NCBI GenBank assembly: GCA_963580455.1
Contig: OY756958.1
Span: 7,390,501 to 7,454,500 of the forward strand
From: Euonymus europaeus
Taxonomy: Eukaryota; Streptophyta; Magnoliopsida; Celastrales; Celastraceae
DNA: 64,000 nt
Direction: 5' to 3'
Notes under the pieces: model-generated
Told to the model about the DNA's origin: nothing
The model's input: the letters and a program-made list of their open reading frames with translations, nothing else
The model's database searches: none
Position numbers and translations under genes: made by a program
Part shown: positions 36,893 to 47,246 of the stretch, piece by piece
How the letters are laid out: each line of letters opens with the position of its first letter
How positions within the stretch are numbered: position 1 is the first letter of the stretch

Positions 36893-39740
36893 TCACAGAC
36901 CATCTGCCACAAAATCATCCAAACCCGTTGTTTGCGTTGTGACTTCCAATGCAGACGTACCAGGATGCTTCTTCCTGAATATCCTCTTCTTCCTCGCACT
37001 TTGAGGGCGTCCTTTTCCTCGTCGATTCACCGGGTCATTGGAACTAGTGACTGGCAATGAAACAACACCCGGAGTAGAAGCCAGTGCATTTGCTGTCTCC
37101 TCAATCAAATGAGCGATTTGATTATATCTTTCTTCGGAATCCGCCCCCAAATCTGCAAGCCTTGTAAACATATTACACAAACTCTCATAACGACGCTGCT
37201 CCGCTGAGAGACACCATCCGTCGTAATCAATTTTTAACTCGCGAGTGGCCCCTCCGTACATCTTTCCTCCATCGAGCACACACGTACTGTGTTGGTATCA
37301 AATCCACACCACTCCGCCTTAAAACTGTCAAGCAATGGCTGCACAAAATACATCTGAACTGAAACTTCATGCAACTACAATCTACAGAGGAACTACGCTC
37401 CTCATATCTCACCTCATATGTAATTTTCTTCTTACCCTTGTCACCATATGCAACTTCCTCCTCGATAAAAAATATTGCACTGTCAAACGAAGTATTCTCT
37501 ACTGACTGAACACCACAATACATCAACCCAGACAACTCTTTTTGAAACTCTTTGAATTTGGCCTCCGTATATAATCCAGCAATTTGTTTTTCCATTTCAT
37601 ACCAAGAAACACACTGAGGATGCTTGTGGAAGGAATTAAAGTCTGCTTGGCATTCTTTTTGCACCTTATCCCTGAGTGCATTGTTGTATTGCTCAACAAA
37701 TTGTTTTAGAGTAGTTTTCGAGTTTACATACCCGTCAAAAAAGGCATTCATGCTTTCACTCCTTTGGGTAGTGGACATTCCCGCCCAAAAGAAGTTCTTC
37801 AAATAAACAGGAACCCACATATGCCTTTCCTCATACATAGTTATCAACCAAGAACTTCCCTCCAAACCAAACTCATGTATCATATTGTCCCAACCAGACT
37901 CAAACTGAGCTATGCTCTGAGAATCATAAACAGCATCCCCCAACGCGTAAGTTATCCGTTTGTACTCTTTGTACGAACCTAATTTCTCAGGCACCTTTTT
38001 CAAAATATGCCACAGGCACCATCTGTGTCTTGTGCCAGGAAAAACAATTTCAATGGCCTTCTTCATAGCTCTATCTTGGTCCGTGATTATCCCGCTAGGA
38101 GGAATACCATGCATGCACGCAAGCCAAGTCTTGAACAACCATGTAAAAGTCTCAGTATCTTCGTTCGCAATCAAACAACAACCAAGAAGCACGGAATGAC
38201 CATGATGATTCACACCCACAAATGGGGCAAAAGGCATGTCGTACTTGTTCGTCAGATATGTAGTGTCAAAGCTTACAACGTCGCCAAATTCCCGACAAGC
38301 TGCCCTACTATGCTGATCAGCCCAAAAAACACTCTTCAACCACCCTTTATCATCCCAATCTATCATGGAGAAAAACCCTTCATTCTTCGACTGCATTTTC
38401 AAGAAGTAATTCTGGATAGCGTTCGCATCACCCTCACCGAGTCTCATCCGCCTAACTCTGGTTATGAGGTTCCTGGTATCCTGTTGCATAAAAGGTAAAT
38501 GTTCATGTCCACCAGCTCCAATCACCTACTCACACCATAAAAACACAAAAACTGTGTTAATTGTCCGTGACAATGAAATAAGGGAAACGTGCAATATGTG
38601 TACTTTGTTATTCCACTGTCAAAACAATGGAAAAATTTATTCATTTATCAAAAAAGACAATGGAACACATATTCCATTGTTTAGTACAATGGAATTGAAT
38701 ATTCCACTGTAAATATTACAATGGAATACAGTCAAAATGGAATAACATTTAAAGCGTCTAATGATATTCCATTGTATATTGACAATGGAGTTATGTATTC
38801 CAATGCAGTATGACAGTGAAATCAATTATTAAACTGTAACATGACAATGGAAATCAATTATTCAACTGTAACATGACAATGGAATTGACATATTCCACTG
38901 TAACAATTACAATGGGATACAGTCAAAAATAGAATAACATTTAAACGTGTAATGATATTCCATTGTATATTGACAATGGAATTAAGTATTCCAATGCAAT
39001 ATGACAATGGAATACGTTACTCCACTGTAATATGACAATGGAATAAGTTATTCCACTGTAATATGACAATGGAATATCATATTACAGTATAAAAAGCACA
39101 ATGTAATAACATTATTCCATTGATTTATACAATGGCAAAACGAGCCTGTCAGGTCATATGACAAACGTAAAATGCAGTACTTCCCAAAACAAAAATAAAT
39201 CACCTGTGCATTGTGGCTCTTGCACGGCCTTATACCAGCCATATCATTGATCTCCAATTGTCGCTTGACGTGTGAGCTAATCTCTCGATTGCATAAGAAA
39301 AACCTTGAATGAGAGGGGCTCAATTCATGGTTATGTATGTCCATAAAATTGGTAATCTCCCATTTGCCATCAGCACATAAACGAGCTCTCAGTCTAGCCT
39401 TGCAATCATTCTTCGTATGCGATCGAGATTTGATTGGTACCACAGCACGACTACGAAACTTGTTTGACTTTCCACAAGTGAACGTCATGTGTGTACACAC
39501 ACCCAGCTCGTTCTTGTTCTTTGTCCTCCTCTTTACAGAGAAACCATTGCGCTCTCCATATTTCTTGTAAAAATCAAACAAATCCATATCACTGTCGAAC
39601 ATCATCCCCTCCGTTGGTACATTCTCCTCGCCGCCATCAACATTCTCAAAAGAACTAGTCACAATATCAGCAACATCATTCCCGACATCAAAATCATCGC
39701 AGTCGTTACCCCCAAGAAGGATATCCATAAAACCTGTCAT
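36893..39740 (-). pseudogene. FAR1-type MULE transposase, nearly intact (one frameshift)
   Basis: Exon 1 (39740-39204) holds an acidic N-terminus and the FAR1 DNA-binding WRKY-GCM1-like finger (FYKKYGERNGFSVKRR, CTHMTFTCG, KNDCKARL, DIHNHELSPSHS). A motif-filled intron (39203-38526) follows. Exon 2 (from 38525) holds the MULE DDE core: VVSFDTTYLTNKYDMPFAPF (first Asp), GIITDQDRAMKKAIEIVFPG (second Asp), RHRWCLWHILKKVPEKLG and STTQRSESMNAFFDGY (Glu), then the SWIM finger CSCMKFQFRCILCSHCL. The frame breaks at a T-run at 37231-37235 (A-run on this strand) after RVK and resumes one base shifted as IDYDGWC to a stop at 36893, with a basic tail GKGRPQSARKKRIFRKKHPG. Catalytic residues are all before the break, so a shortened protein is possible. 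Expected to bind the element ends in the nucleus and catalyse transposition. Confidence 0.88.
38565..39125. repeat. ATTCCATTG/CAATGGAAT motif block 6 (transposase intron)
   Basis: The single intron of the transposase gene is built of the motif in regular alternation: CAATGGAAT, 8-12 bases, ATTCCACTGTA, 5-8 bases, repeated. A phrase of roughly 190 bases (about 38700-38790 and 38885-38975, with GTCAAAA(T/A)GGAATAACATTTAAA) occurs twice, so the block has grown by tandem duplication. Confidence 0.9.
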
Positions 39741-40362
39741 CTTATCTACAAAAAAAAACACAAAAAAACCCTATAGCATAACTCCACTTCGCCTTCAAGA
39801 ACAAAATCCAGATAATGCAACAAGCAAATATATAACGACTAAACAAAACAAATCAATGGAAAACCCACTATCTATACCATATAGATCCACCGTTTATACC
39901 TGTACGCGATTTAAAACCCACGGAAGAGGTCGCCGGTCTGAGAGAGCTCCGATCTGTGCTTGAGAGAAAGATCACTTCGATCCGTAAGAGAACACCGCAA
40001 TACGATCTCTGATCTGAAGCAATACACCCGCAAACAGCTACGAACTAGGAGATGAAGCTTCAGACTGGAACCTCGAGCACTGTAATAGCGAGACTAACCA
40101 CGGGAGTGGATAGAGAATCATGGTAAGAATCCGACAAACCCATCTCTTTACTGTGTAACTTTTACCTGGTATTTAGGAATTCAAAAAAAACACAGTCAGC
40201 ATCCTCATCAGCATGACACCTCACCGCCACATCAGCGTGGGATGCAATGGGATGCAAGAGGCTGGGATCTATATCATTTTCCTTTTATTTTTTTAGAAGG
40301 AAAAAGATAAAAAGAGAGAAAAAGAAGAAGATGGTAATTTATTTATTTTTAATTTTGCTCAC

Positions 40363-40492
40363 CCCAAATATAACAAAGTCTTTGATCTCTGTCGGACCAC
40401 CTTGGAAAAGGTTCCAACTATCATCCAACCATTTTCGTCGGATTCATGATATCCGTATTGTTAAGTTATGATTTTTGTGAGCACATGGTATA
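40363..40492 (-). pseudogene. Expansin-like A pseudogene, third recognised exon (frameshifted)
   Basis: After an acceptor GATCAG, the minus strand reads IPCAHKNHNLTIRI, then one base out of frame HESDENGWMIVGT, then again shifted LFQGGPTEIKDFVIFG, ending at a GGG|GTGAGC donor. The IPC...NLTIRV.E.S...........LYQGGQTEI...D order is that of the junction between the two expansin domains in expansin-like A. The first base completes the split codon left by the exon at 53680. Two single-base indels show decay. It is flanked on one side by the Ulp1-MULE and on the other by the TIR element and Helitron. Confidence 0.7.
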
Positions 40493-40572
40493 CTGATCAT
40501 TCAAACACATACATATATAAAACGAGTTCTCGTTAGTCTAGATTGAAGATAATATTATATATATATATATAT

Positions 40573-41524
40573 ACGGATATTCTCTCCTGCGGACTCCACT
40601 TACGGACTCATCTTACAGACTCTATTTTTGTCCGTCCAATTCCATCAAGGCATATGATTCTATCTGACAAAAGCAACCCCATCTGTAAGTGCGTTGAATA
40701 AAAAACCCTTATCCTCCGTTCTTTTGTTCCATCTCAAAAAGGTGTTAATGGAGGTATGCTTCTTGCTCTTTGGGACCTCTATGAGTCATCAATTGTTCTT
40801 GTGCTATGAATTCCTCATAAGACATTCCTACTATTTCCACTGCTGGATTATATAGGTGATGAAGCTTGGCGTCAACATCAGGTTCCTATTTTTTTGGCAA
40901 ACTAGAATTGCATTAAGAGCAAAAAAAATCCAGAAATGCTATCAACCTAAGACAAACCAAGATTGCAGTAAAGCACTTGCAGTAAGACAAACAAATCTTG
41001 AAAAATTCAAGAATTTGCAGTTAAACTATAATTTAGTTAGAAAAATTAGAAAATCCTAGAATTTTCAGTTAGACCCAGTAAGACAAATGAAAAACCTAGT
41101 AAAACTTCTTGATTACAAGGAAGAACACCAAAACAGTGAAGATCCTATTGATGATTTGTGCTTCCAGCGATACAAACCCAAGCGATCAAGAAACCAACAA
41201 TGATAGTGCTTCTGACAAAATGAACCAAGTAGAGGAGAACCAAGCGATTACTTGAGCTTCTAGCAATGCAAACACCATAAACCCCACGACTACCAAATAC
41301 GATGCTTGATTGAAGATTCAAGTCTTCCAGTTCCGTTGTCACTTCAAGTGAGATGAGAGAAACGAAGGAGAAAGATTCCAATGGAGGTGAAATACAGAGG
41401 AGGAGAAGGGGTTTATGGAGTTAATTTTGTCAGATAGAATCACACGAGTTGGTGTGATCGAACGGACGAAAATAGGGTCCGTAAGATGAGTCCGTAAGTG
41501 GAGTCCGCATGAGAGAATTCCCGT
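40573..41524. mobile_element. Non-autonomous TIR element, 952 bp
   Basis: The first about 95 bases (ACGGATATTCTCTCCTGCGG..., including CTCCACTTACGGACTCATC) are repeated in reverse at the right end (...GATGAGTCCGTAAGTGGAG then GAGAGAATTCCCGT). Both ends abut (TA)n tracts, so TSDs cannot be read. No transposase is encoded; a plus-strand frame of 67 codons (40856-41059) has no domain. Long TIRs suggest a MULE-type MITE. Confidence 0.8.
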
Positions 41525-41554
41525 ATATATATATATATAGTCTTAAATCAACAG

Positions 41555-41660
41555 ATGGTAGCCTGGTTGGTCATACTACTGTGTAGGGAGTAAAATGTTT
41601 TGTGTTCGATTCTTCCCTACTAGCAATCTAAGTGAGATTTATCATCATTATATAGAGGGT
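41555..41660 (+). mobile_element. Possible tRNA-derived SINE head
   Basis: TAGCCTGGTTGG (41564-41575) resembles a polymerase III A box and TGTTCGATTC (near 41611) a B box, with spacing of about 40 bases. The following text CTTCCCTACTAG is like plant SINE heads. No folded tRNA can be made. Tail and TSD are unclear. Confidence 0.45.
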
Positions 41661-41764
41661 TGTAAAAAGAAGAGAGCTACCTTCCTCTGTATACCCACCA
41701 GTCAATTGGCTATCTTTATTTCTGTTAGGTATTCTTCTTCCTTAATATAAAAGAAACTAGTGAA

Positions 41765-41785
41765 GAACCGCGCGTTGCTGCGGGG
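41765..41785 (-). promoter_or_regulatory. Helitron 3' terminal hairpin
   Basis: On the plus strand AACCGCGCGTTGCTGCGG: CCGC and GCGG pair around GCGTTGCT, 8 bases from the CTAG end. This is the terminator-like signal that Helitrons carry near their 3' end. Confidence 0.75.
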
Positions 41786-41789
41786 TCTC

Positions 41790-44290
41790 TTTTTTATCTT
41801 GCAAATACCAGTTAAACATACATCAGTTGTTAGATTTAAAACAATTAACAAACAAATGGATAAAGAAGTTGTGTCATTTCACTGTAATTTCTTTCTCTAA
41901 AATAAGATTGTGTTTCAAATTGGGTACCAAAATAAATCGTTTCAGCACAACAGCAAGCTGCAATTTCTATTCTTGGTTTCTGCATCGTCGATTTTTGTAG
42001 TTCCATGTTAACATGATGAATTCAAGCGCACAAACGTAGCACCAAACATCAGTGTATTGGCATTATTAAAGTACTTCATCATTGAACCCTCTAATTCCAT
42101 CAACCTGTAAGAATTGGTGGCTTTTCTCCATGCTATACCTCCGGATCTTCTTCACCATTGATCTACAACATGGTCCAATCCCTTTGGGCCCTACAAAGTG
42201 GGGAAAAAAGATAGTTGACATTAGTTTTTTATTAGGTTTTAAAAGAAACAAAAGAGTAGAATATGACCAAGTCTAGCAAACCTTAACTACAACACTCATG
42301 ATAAACCAAAAAAAGTTGGTCCCTCGCTGCAAGGTAAAAAACCTAAACCTAAGGCAGTATTTAAGGGAATATCATTTTCAAAGAAAAGGTCACACGACTG
42401 AGCCTTCTATATCAGCATATATGTTTGAAATCATCGCCATCTATTCCAGCTTGAATGCCTTCGGGTGGAGATTCGTCAAAATTCTTCTAACACCTTTGCA
42501 AGTTCTTTTACTACATTTGGTGGAAGATTCAAATGATTAGTTGGCCAAAGCAGAAAATTAAAAAAATGGAGTTAAGCATTTTTTGAGTAGGGCAAATGAA
42601 TTATTTCAGTCTTGGTCCATTACCTACCATTAGGTAAATGAAAGGAGAGACATTAAAAAAGATGACATAGTTGTGGACGCGATCATGAGGCGCCATTCAC
42701 CCAATAACTTCCCAAGATTCACAGCAATAAACTCTCAGGCAAAGTTATAAGTAAAATGTTATCCCAAAATCTGTTTTAACCAATCTTATCTTATCATGGA
42801 TCCTACACTTCTCAGCAGTTAGATTTACAACTTATGTCTGTACAAAAATATAAAAAAGGTAATAAATAATTAGCGAAATAGGCAACAGCTTACAGTTTTT
42901 TCTTCACAAAAGATTAGAATGAACAAATTCAATCTTACCATAGTGTTTAAAGAATAGCCGGTTATAGTTTTCTCCAACCCAAATTGAAATCCAATGGTGT
43001 GTCATTTAATTTATCCATCTGTACCATTAGAGTCTCTGAAATATTGTAAACCTAACTTAGATAATAAGGATGTTTGTTGGTCTATATAATGTAATTGTTC
43101 ACTTGCACAACGAAGAGGGTAGATATCCTCTAGCAACAGTTCAACCATGAAATATACTGCATATAGTTGCAAAAACTACGTAACATACTACCAATACTAA
43201 AATGGCCAATCTGAGCATATCATCACTCATATGAACAGTCAAAGATATTCATAAACCATCTACAAAGTCTTAACACATGAAAGAACTTAAAAATGCCTTG
43301 TAATTTTATAAGCACCTTTAATCTTGAAACTTCATCATCCAGCTCCCTTGTCCCCGAAGCTTCAGATCCCCTGTTCATAAAGCCAAGAGGTTACCATAAA
43401 AATGTAAGAAAGAGGAAGAAGATTTCCAATAATAGATCAATATCATTAGTTGAAGTGCATGTGATTTTTCAGAGTCTTTTCTATCAATCCTATTCCTTCA
43501 AGAACGTGTGTAATGTTATAAATCTCCTCTTTTCAGATGGAAAATAGATCATTATTCCAAAAACCTGTCCCCAGAAAAAGAGACGCATTGCATGACTACA
43601 ATTAGAGATGATTATTAGCTTATTAACTACACAAATACATTTGAATCAGGACCCTAATTAAGTAAGGGAAATTTGGTAAAACAGTACCCTTAACCATGCA
43701 GTCATGGACTGAGTTTCTGATCCAGACAAATCTAAATAAATAGAGGAAACCGAAGTCAAATCTATTCACAAAATGACTATCAAATGCAAAGACAAAACAA
43801 ACGCATAATCGAAGAACAAAAACTTAGTTAAACTTTGGATTGAAGGTCTACAGGGGGCTGAATAAAGTATGAGACATGAACAAAGTATTGACAAATCAAT
43901 CCACTAGCTTTATAGAAGGCGGCCGCATAAAAAGAGAATGAAAAACCAGCGTGTCATTGCAATAACTAACAGCTAAAAGCTGCAAAGTAAATTATGGGCT
44001 CCCAATAGAAGCACAGAGGGTGAAAACCAAGATGGGTGATTGTAGTGCTAATATGTAAAAAGGGTAAAAAAATGAGGTGGTTCAGATACAATACCTTTTT
44101 CCTATTTGAGGACATATTTGATAGGGATGATACTCATCTGCATGTGATGCAACCATGATTGCATGGGACATAGGATGAGCAGTCTTAAATGACCTGACCT
44201 GATGAAGGGCAGAATAAAGTATTAGAATGAGGTAGGTAACTGGTGTTTTGAACCTGGGAATCAAATTTACATACACAGTAATTTTCACCT
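41790..44290. other. Helitron 3' region without a recognised gene
   Basis: Between the helicase stop and the 3' hairpin only short frames occur (up to 84 codons), none with a domain I recognise. An RPA-like OB-fold ORF, carried by some plant Helitrons, was looked for and not seen. Captured sequence cannot be excluded. Confidence 0.5.
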
Positions 44291-44373
44291 TTTCAAAGTG
44301 CCTCAAAAATCTCTTTATATACTATGTTCTTAGTATGAACCATATCTGTTTCAGTTCCACCACCCACGAGTAT

Positions 44374-44571
44374 CCTAAGTCCCTTATGTGTCGTAACTCT
44401 TGATAGAGCAACATACAATTGGCCATGAGAAAACACTGGTCGAGGAAGATAAATGCCAACATTTTTAAGAGTCCTAAGTCCCTTATGTGTCGTAAATCTT
44501 GATAGAGCAACATACAATTGGCCATGAGAAAACACTGGTCGAGGAAGATAAATGCCAACATTTTTAAGAGT
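44374..44571. repeat. 99-bp tandem duplication in the helicase C-terminus
   Basis: 44374-44472 and 44473-44571 are identical but for one base (ACTCTT versus AATCTT), keep the frame and duplicate 33 residues covering [17 protein letters not shown], i.e. helicase motif VI. One copy has SRV, the other SRF. Confidence 0.97.
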
Positions 44572-45033
44572 TTGTCCCTGACTCTTATTTATTGTCATGG
44601 CATAGCAAAGACGTACTGGAAATTGTCTTCTCCTGATTGTGAATGGCCACTTTTTCTCTGAGGCAGACATTATGATTCTAGGAATTAAAACTTTGTCACC
44701 AATATTACTTCCAGTTATAATAATAGCTTCCACAACTCTGTCTCCTAATCTGCTAACCAGTAGCCTAGTACCATTGCATAACCCTGTGCTTTGGTTGAGG
44801 TTACGCAACAACATGATGGGTGTATCGTTTTTAAGGTGAAGCTCATGGTTTGCAACACTAGCAAATGAGAGAGAGTTCAAGAATTCAGTTGGTATAGAAC
44901 ATCATTCTCTTTTGTTTCTCCTGAGGCTTTGGAAATTGAATCAAAACTGAGGTATGACTTCTGTTCTGAGGGAATTAGTGACAGCACCTTTGAATTAATT
45001 AAATCAACCGCCTCGTTTATTCCGGTGACAATG

Positions 45034-47246
45034 TGTAACGCCCCGTCCCACGAAACCCTAATTATCGGGCTTGTAGTCCAGAACGCTACTTATTTTCAGT
45101 ATAAACTCACCATTATATTTACACAGATCCACTGCAAGAAGCCATTCCACCAAGTTAATACTGACCTAACTTGAAATTAAGGTGTCATCTTAAATATTTA
45201 AAATAGACAAAAACCTCTAATTAATATCCTCTAAGAATACTACCATAAATCCTATACTTCTCATTCGGGTTTTTCCGAATCTACATTTATTACTATACAT
45301 CAAAGCTATTAATTATAAGTGCATAAATAAATAAATAAAAAACTTAATTGATTAATCTTCTGTGGAAACTAACTCCTGTCACATGAGCATCTTCTTCATG
45401 GATCTACGGCGACACCATCAACTCCTAGCTCAACATAATCATCCAAGAATTCAATACCTGCATCACGGAACATAGTGAGCCGAGGCTCAGCAAGTAATAC
45501 TTATGCATGAATGCACATGAACCTCATCATTATTAACACAGTTAGCAATTTAAATCCTTTTTCCAGTACTCGGGCCCTTAACCTAGGTAAACTGCTACAG
45601 AGCAATCGGTCGGGATTTCCTTATATTAAGTATTCTACCAAAGAACACCTTTCAGTCAAAATAAATTTCTATTTCGTTTCCGGTACCAATTTCCTTTCAT
45701 ATGAACCTCAACTTTAACCTTTCCATATACCCTCCCTGTAGCAGTAGTACCCGGTTCGTAAAAACATTTTCCTTAAATGCATATGTCATGTATGCCATGA
45801 TATGTTATGTTTCATGCAATACAACCATTAACCGTCATATCTAGATAACATCACATAACAGTTCACCATTCACAAATCACTCATCATTGTCAATTCAGCC
45901 TCATATTAGTATATATATATATACATACATATATATACATTTCATCACATGACAGTTCACAATCAACCAGTACCAAAATCACCGCAATCAAGTTGATGTC
46001 TATAATTAACAGAGTCCATACAATTATTATTATAACAATATCAATCTCATTACCACAATTTAATCATACTAACACATATACATATACATATATATATATA
46101 TACCTTATACATATACATACACATACAAATACAGAAATTGTAAAATTAACAACCATTCAGCATGCAATTCCGTGAGTCAGGTGAGTATTACTTACAGTTG
46201 TGTGCTCCCGTAAATCTTGATATTCTAATTATAATGACCGGTTCCTCAAACCTATACAATACCCATAATAATTTATTAATAATTCAACACTAGTATTTTT
46301 AACTAATTTTTTTCTTTTAATAATACCATTAATATTAGTTACTTAAATTAATATCCAACCGGGTCTGCTTGACCCGGTTGTTACCAGTGTCGGGTCTAAC
46401 AGACCCGATGCCTAGCAAATGTGGGTCAACTCCGGCCAAGGGCACGGTGGCAAGCACCGCTAGCACGAATCGGTAGAGAACCATGAGGCGAAGCTGCGCC
46501 GTGCTCGGTTACCTGCAACGTGGTCGGACCTCGCCGGAACCAAGCTTCGAAGTCCACGGTGGCCGCAGGCTTCTCCTCCACGATTGGCGGCCAAGATCAG
46601 CTCCTTTCCCCCCAAAATTGATGTTTCTGAACCCCCCTCGTGGAGCTCTTTCTTCCGATGTCTGCCTCGTCGACGGTCGTTGCCGGAATCACCTCCCGCC
46701 GTTTCCGTCACCGCAAGCTTCTCCCCTCTGTTCACTGCCTTCCCGTCCACCATTAGATCCGAAATTTGTACCGTTCTACTTGTCTCCCCTCGCTCTTCGT
46801 TGTGACACCAGAATCGCAGAAAACCGGCGCCGGAATAGCCTCTTCGATCTTTCGTCGCCGCCTCTCCATTTTCCGTTCTCGGATTCTCTTTTATTTTATT
46901 TTTTTTTCTTTTTTTTTTCCTGCTCACCTAGGGTTATGTGCCGAAATCATATTATGGTATTCATTTTTAATTGTTCTTTTACTGTTTTGCCCTTGATCTT
47001 TTAGCTTAATTACTCTAAATACTCATAGGTATTTACAGTCATGCCATTATCCTAATTATATATATATATATATACACACTTTTGACTTGGAAAATTCATT
47101 TCAATTCCTTTTTGTATTTACTAAAAATACTTTGACCCAACTTATACTTTCCTCTAACTCGCTCCTAATTTTATCCACATTTCATCTAACATGTGTCGAT
47201 CTTAATCCCTTGAAACTGCTACCGTAATTTAGGTCGGGGTGTTACA
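45034..47246. mobile_element. LTR-B solo LTR with perfect 5-bp TSD
   Basis: The 2213-bp segment begins TGTAACGCCCCGTCC and ends GGTCGGGGTGTTACA, and CAATG lies directly outside both ends (45029-45033 and 47247-47251). The helicase frame continues across it when the segment and one TSD copy are removed. TG...CA ends with extended inversion and a 5-bp duplication fit an LTR left by recombination. It contains AT-rich flanks with (TA)n tracts and a GC-rich block (46370-46870). The 173-codon frame there (46483-47004) has no domain and is not called a gene. A reverse copy lies at 14332-18031. Confidence 0.9.

Larger units (their letters stand above)
31187..40282. mobile_element. Autonomous-type Mutator-like element carrying a Ulp1-like protease gene (Kaonashi/CUMULE-like)
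   Basis: Two convergent genes are present: a six-exon Ulp1-like protease gene on plus (32241-36370) and a FAR1-type transposase on minus (36893-39740). The outer regions (31205-31290 and 40195-40265) are degenerate inverted repeats rich in GATCCCA/TGGGAT and GTGGC...TGATGAGG phrases. TTTTATTTT lies at both proposed borders (31178-31186 and 40283-40291), consistent with a 9-bp duplication but low in complexity. The element sits in an intron of the expansin-like gene. MULEs carrying Ulp1-like genes are known from Arabidopsis (Kaonashi) and melon. Both genes here have single lesions. Confidence 0.75.

Noticed and set aside
38007..38498. 163-codon plus frame
   Set aside because: Shadow of the FAR1-type transposase exon 2 on the minus strand.
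41564..41622. A functional tRNA gene
   Set aside because: A- and B-box-like words exist but no cloverleaf can be drawn; a SINE head is the better reading.
46483..47004. 173-codon plus-strand frame and an overlapping 155-codon minus frame (46460-46927)
   Set aside because: They lie in the GC-rich block of the solo LTR where stop codons are rare; composition is Pro/Arg/Ser-biased, there is no domain, and the reverse copy at 14.6-15.0 kb does not keep the frame.
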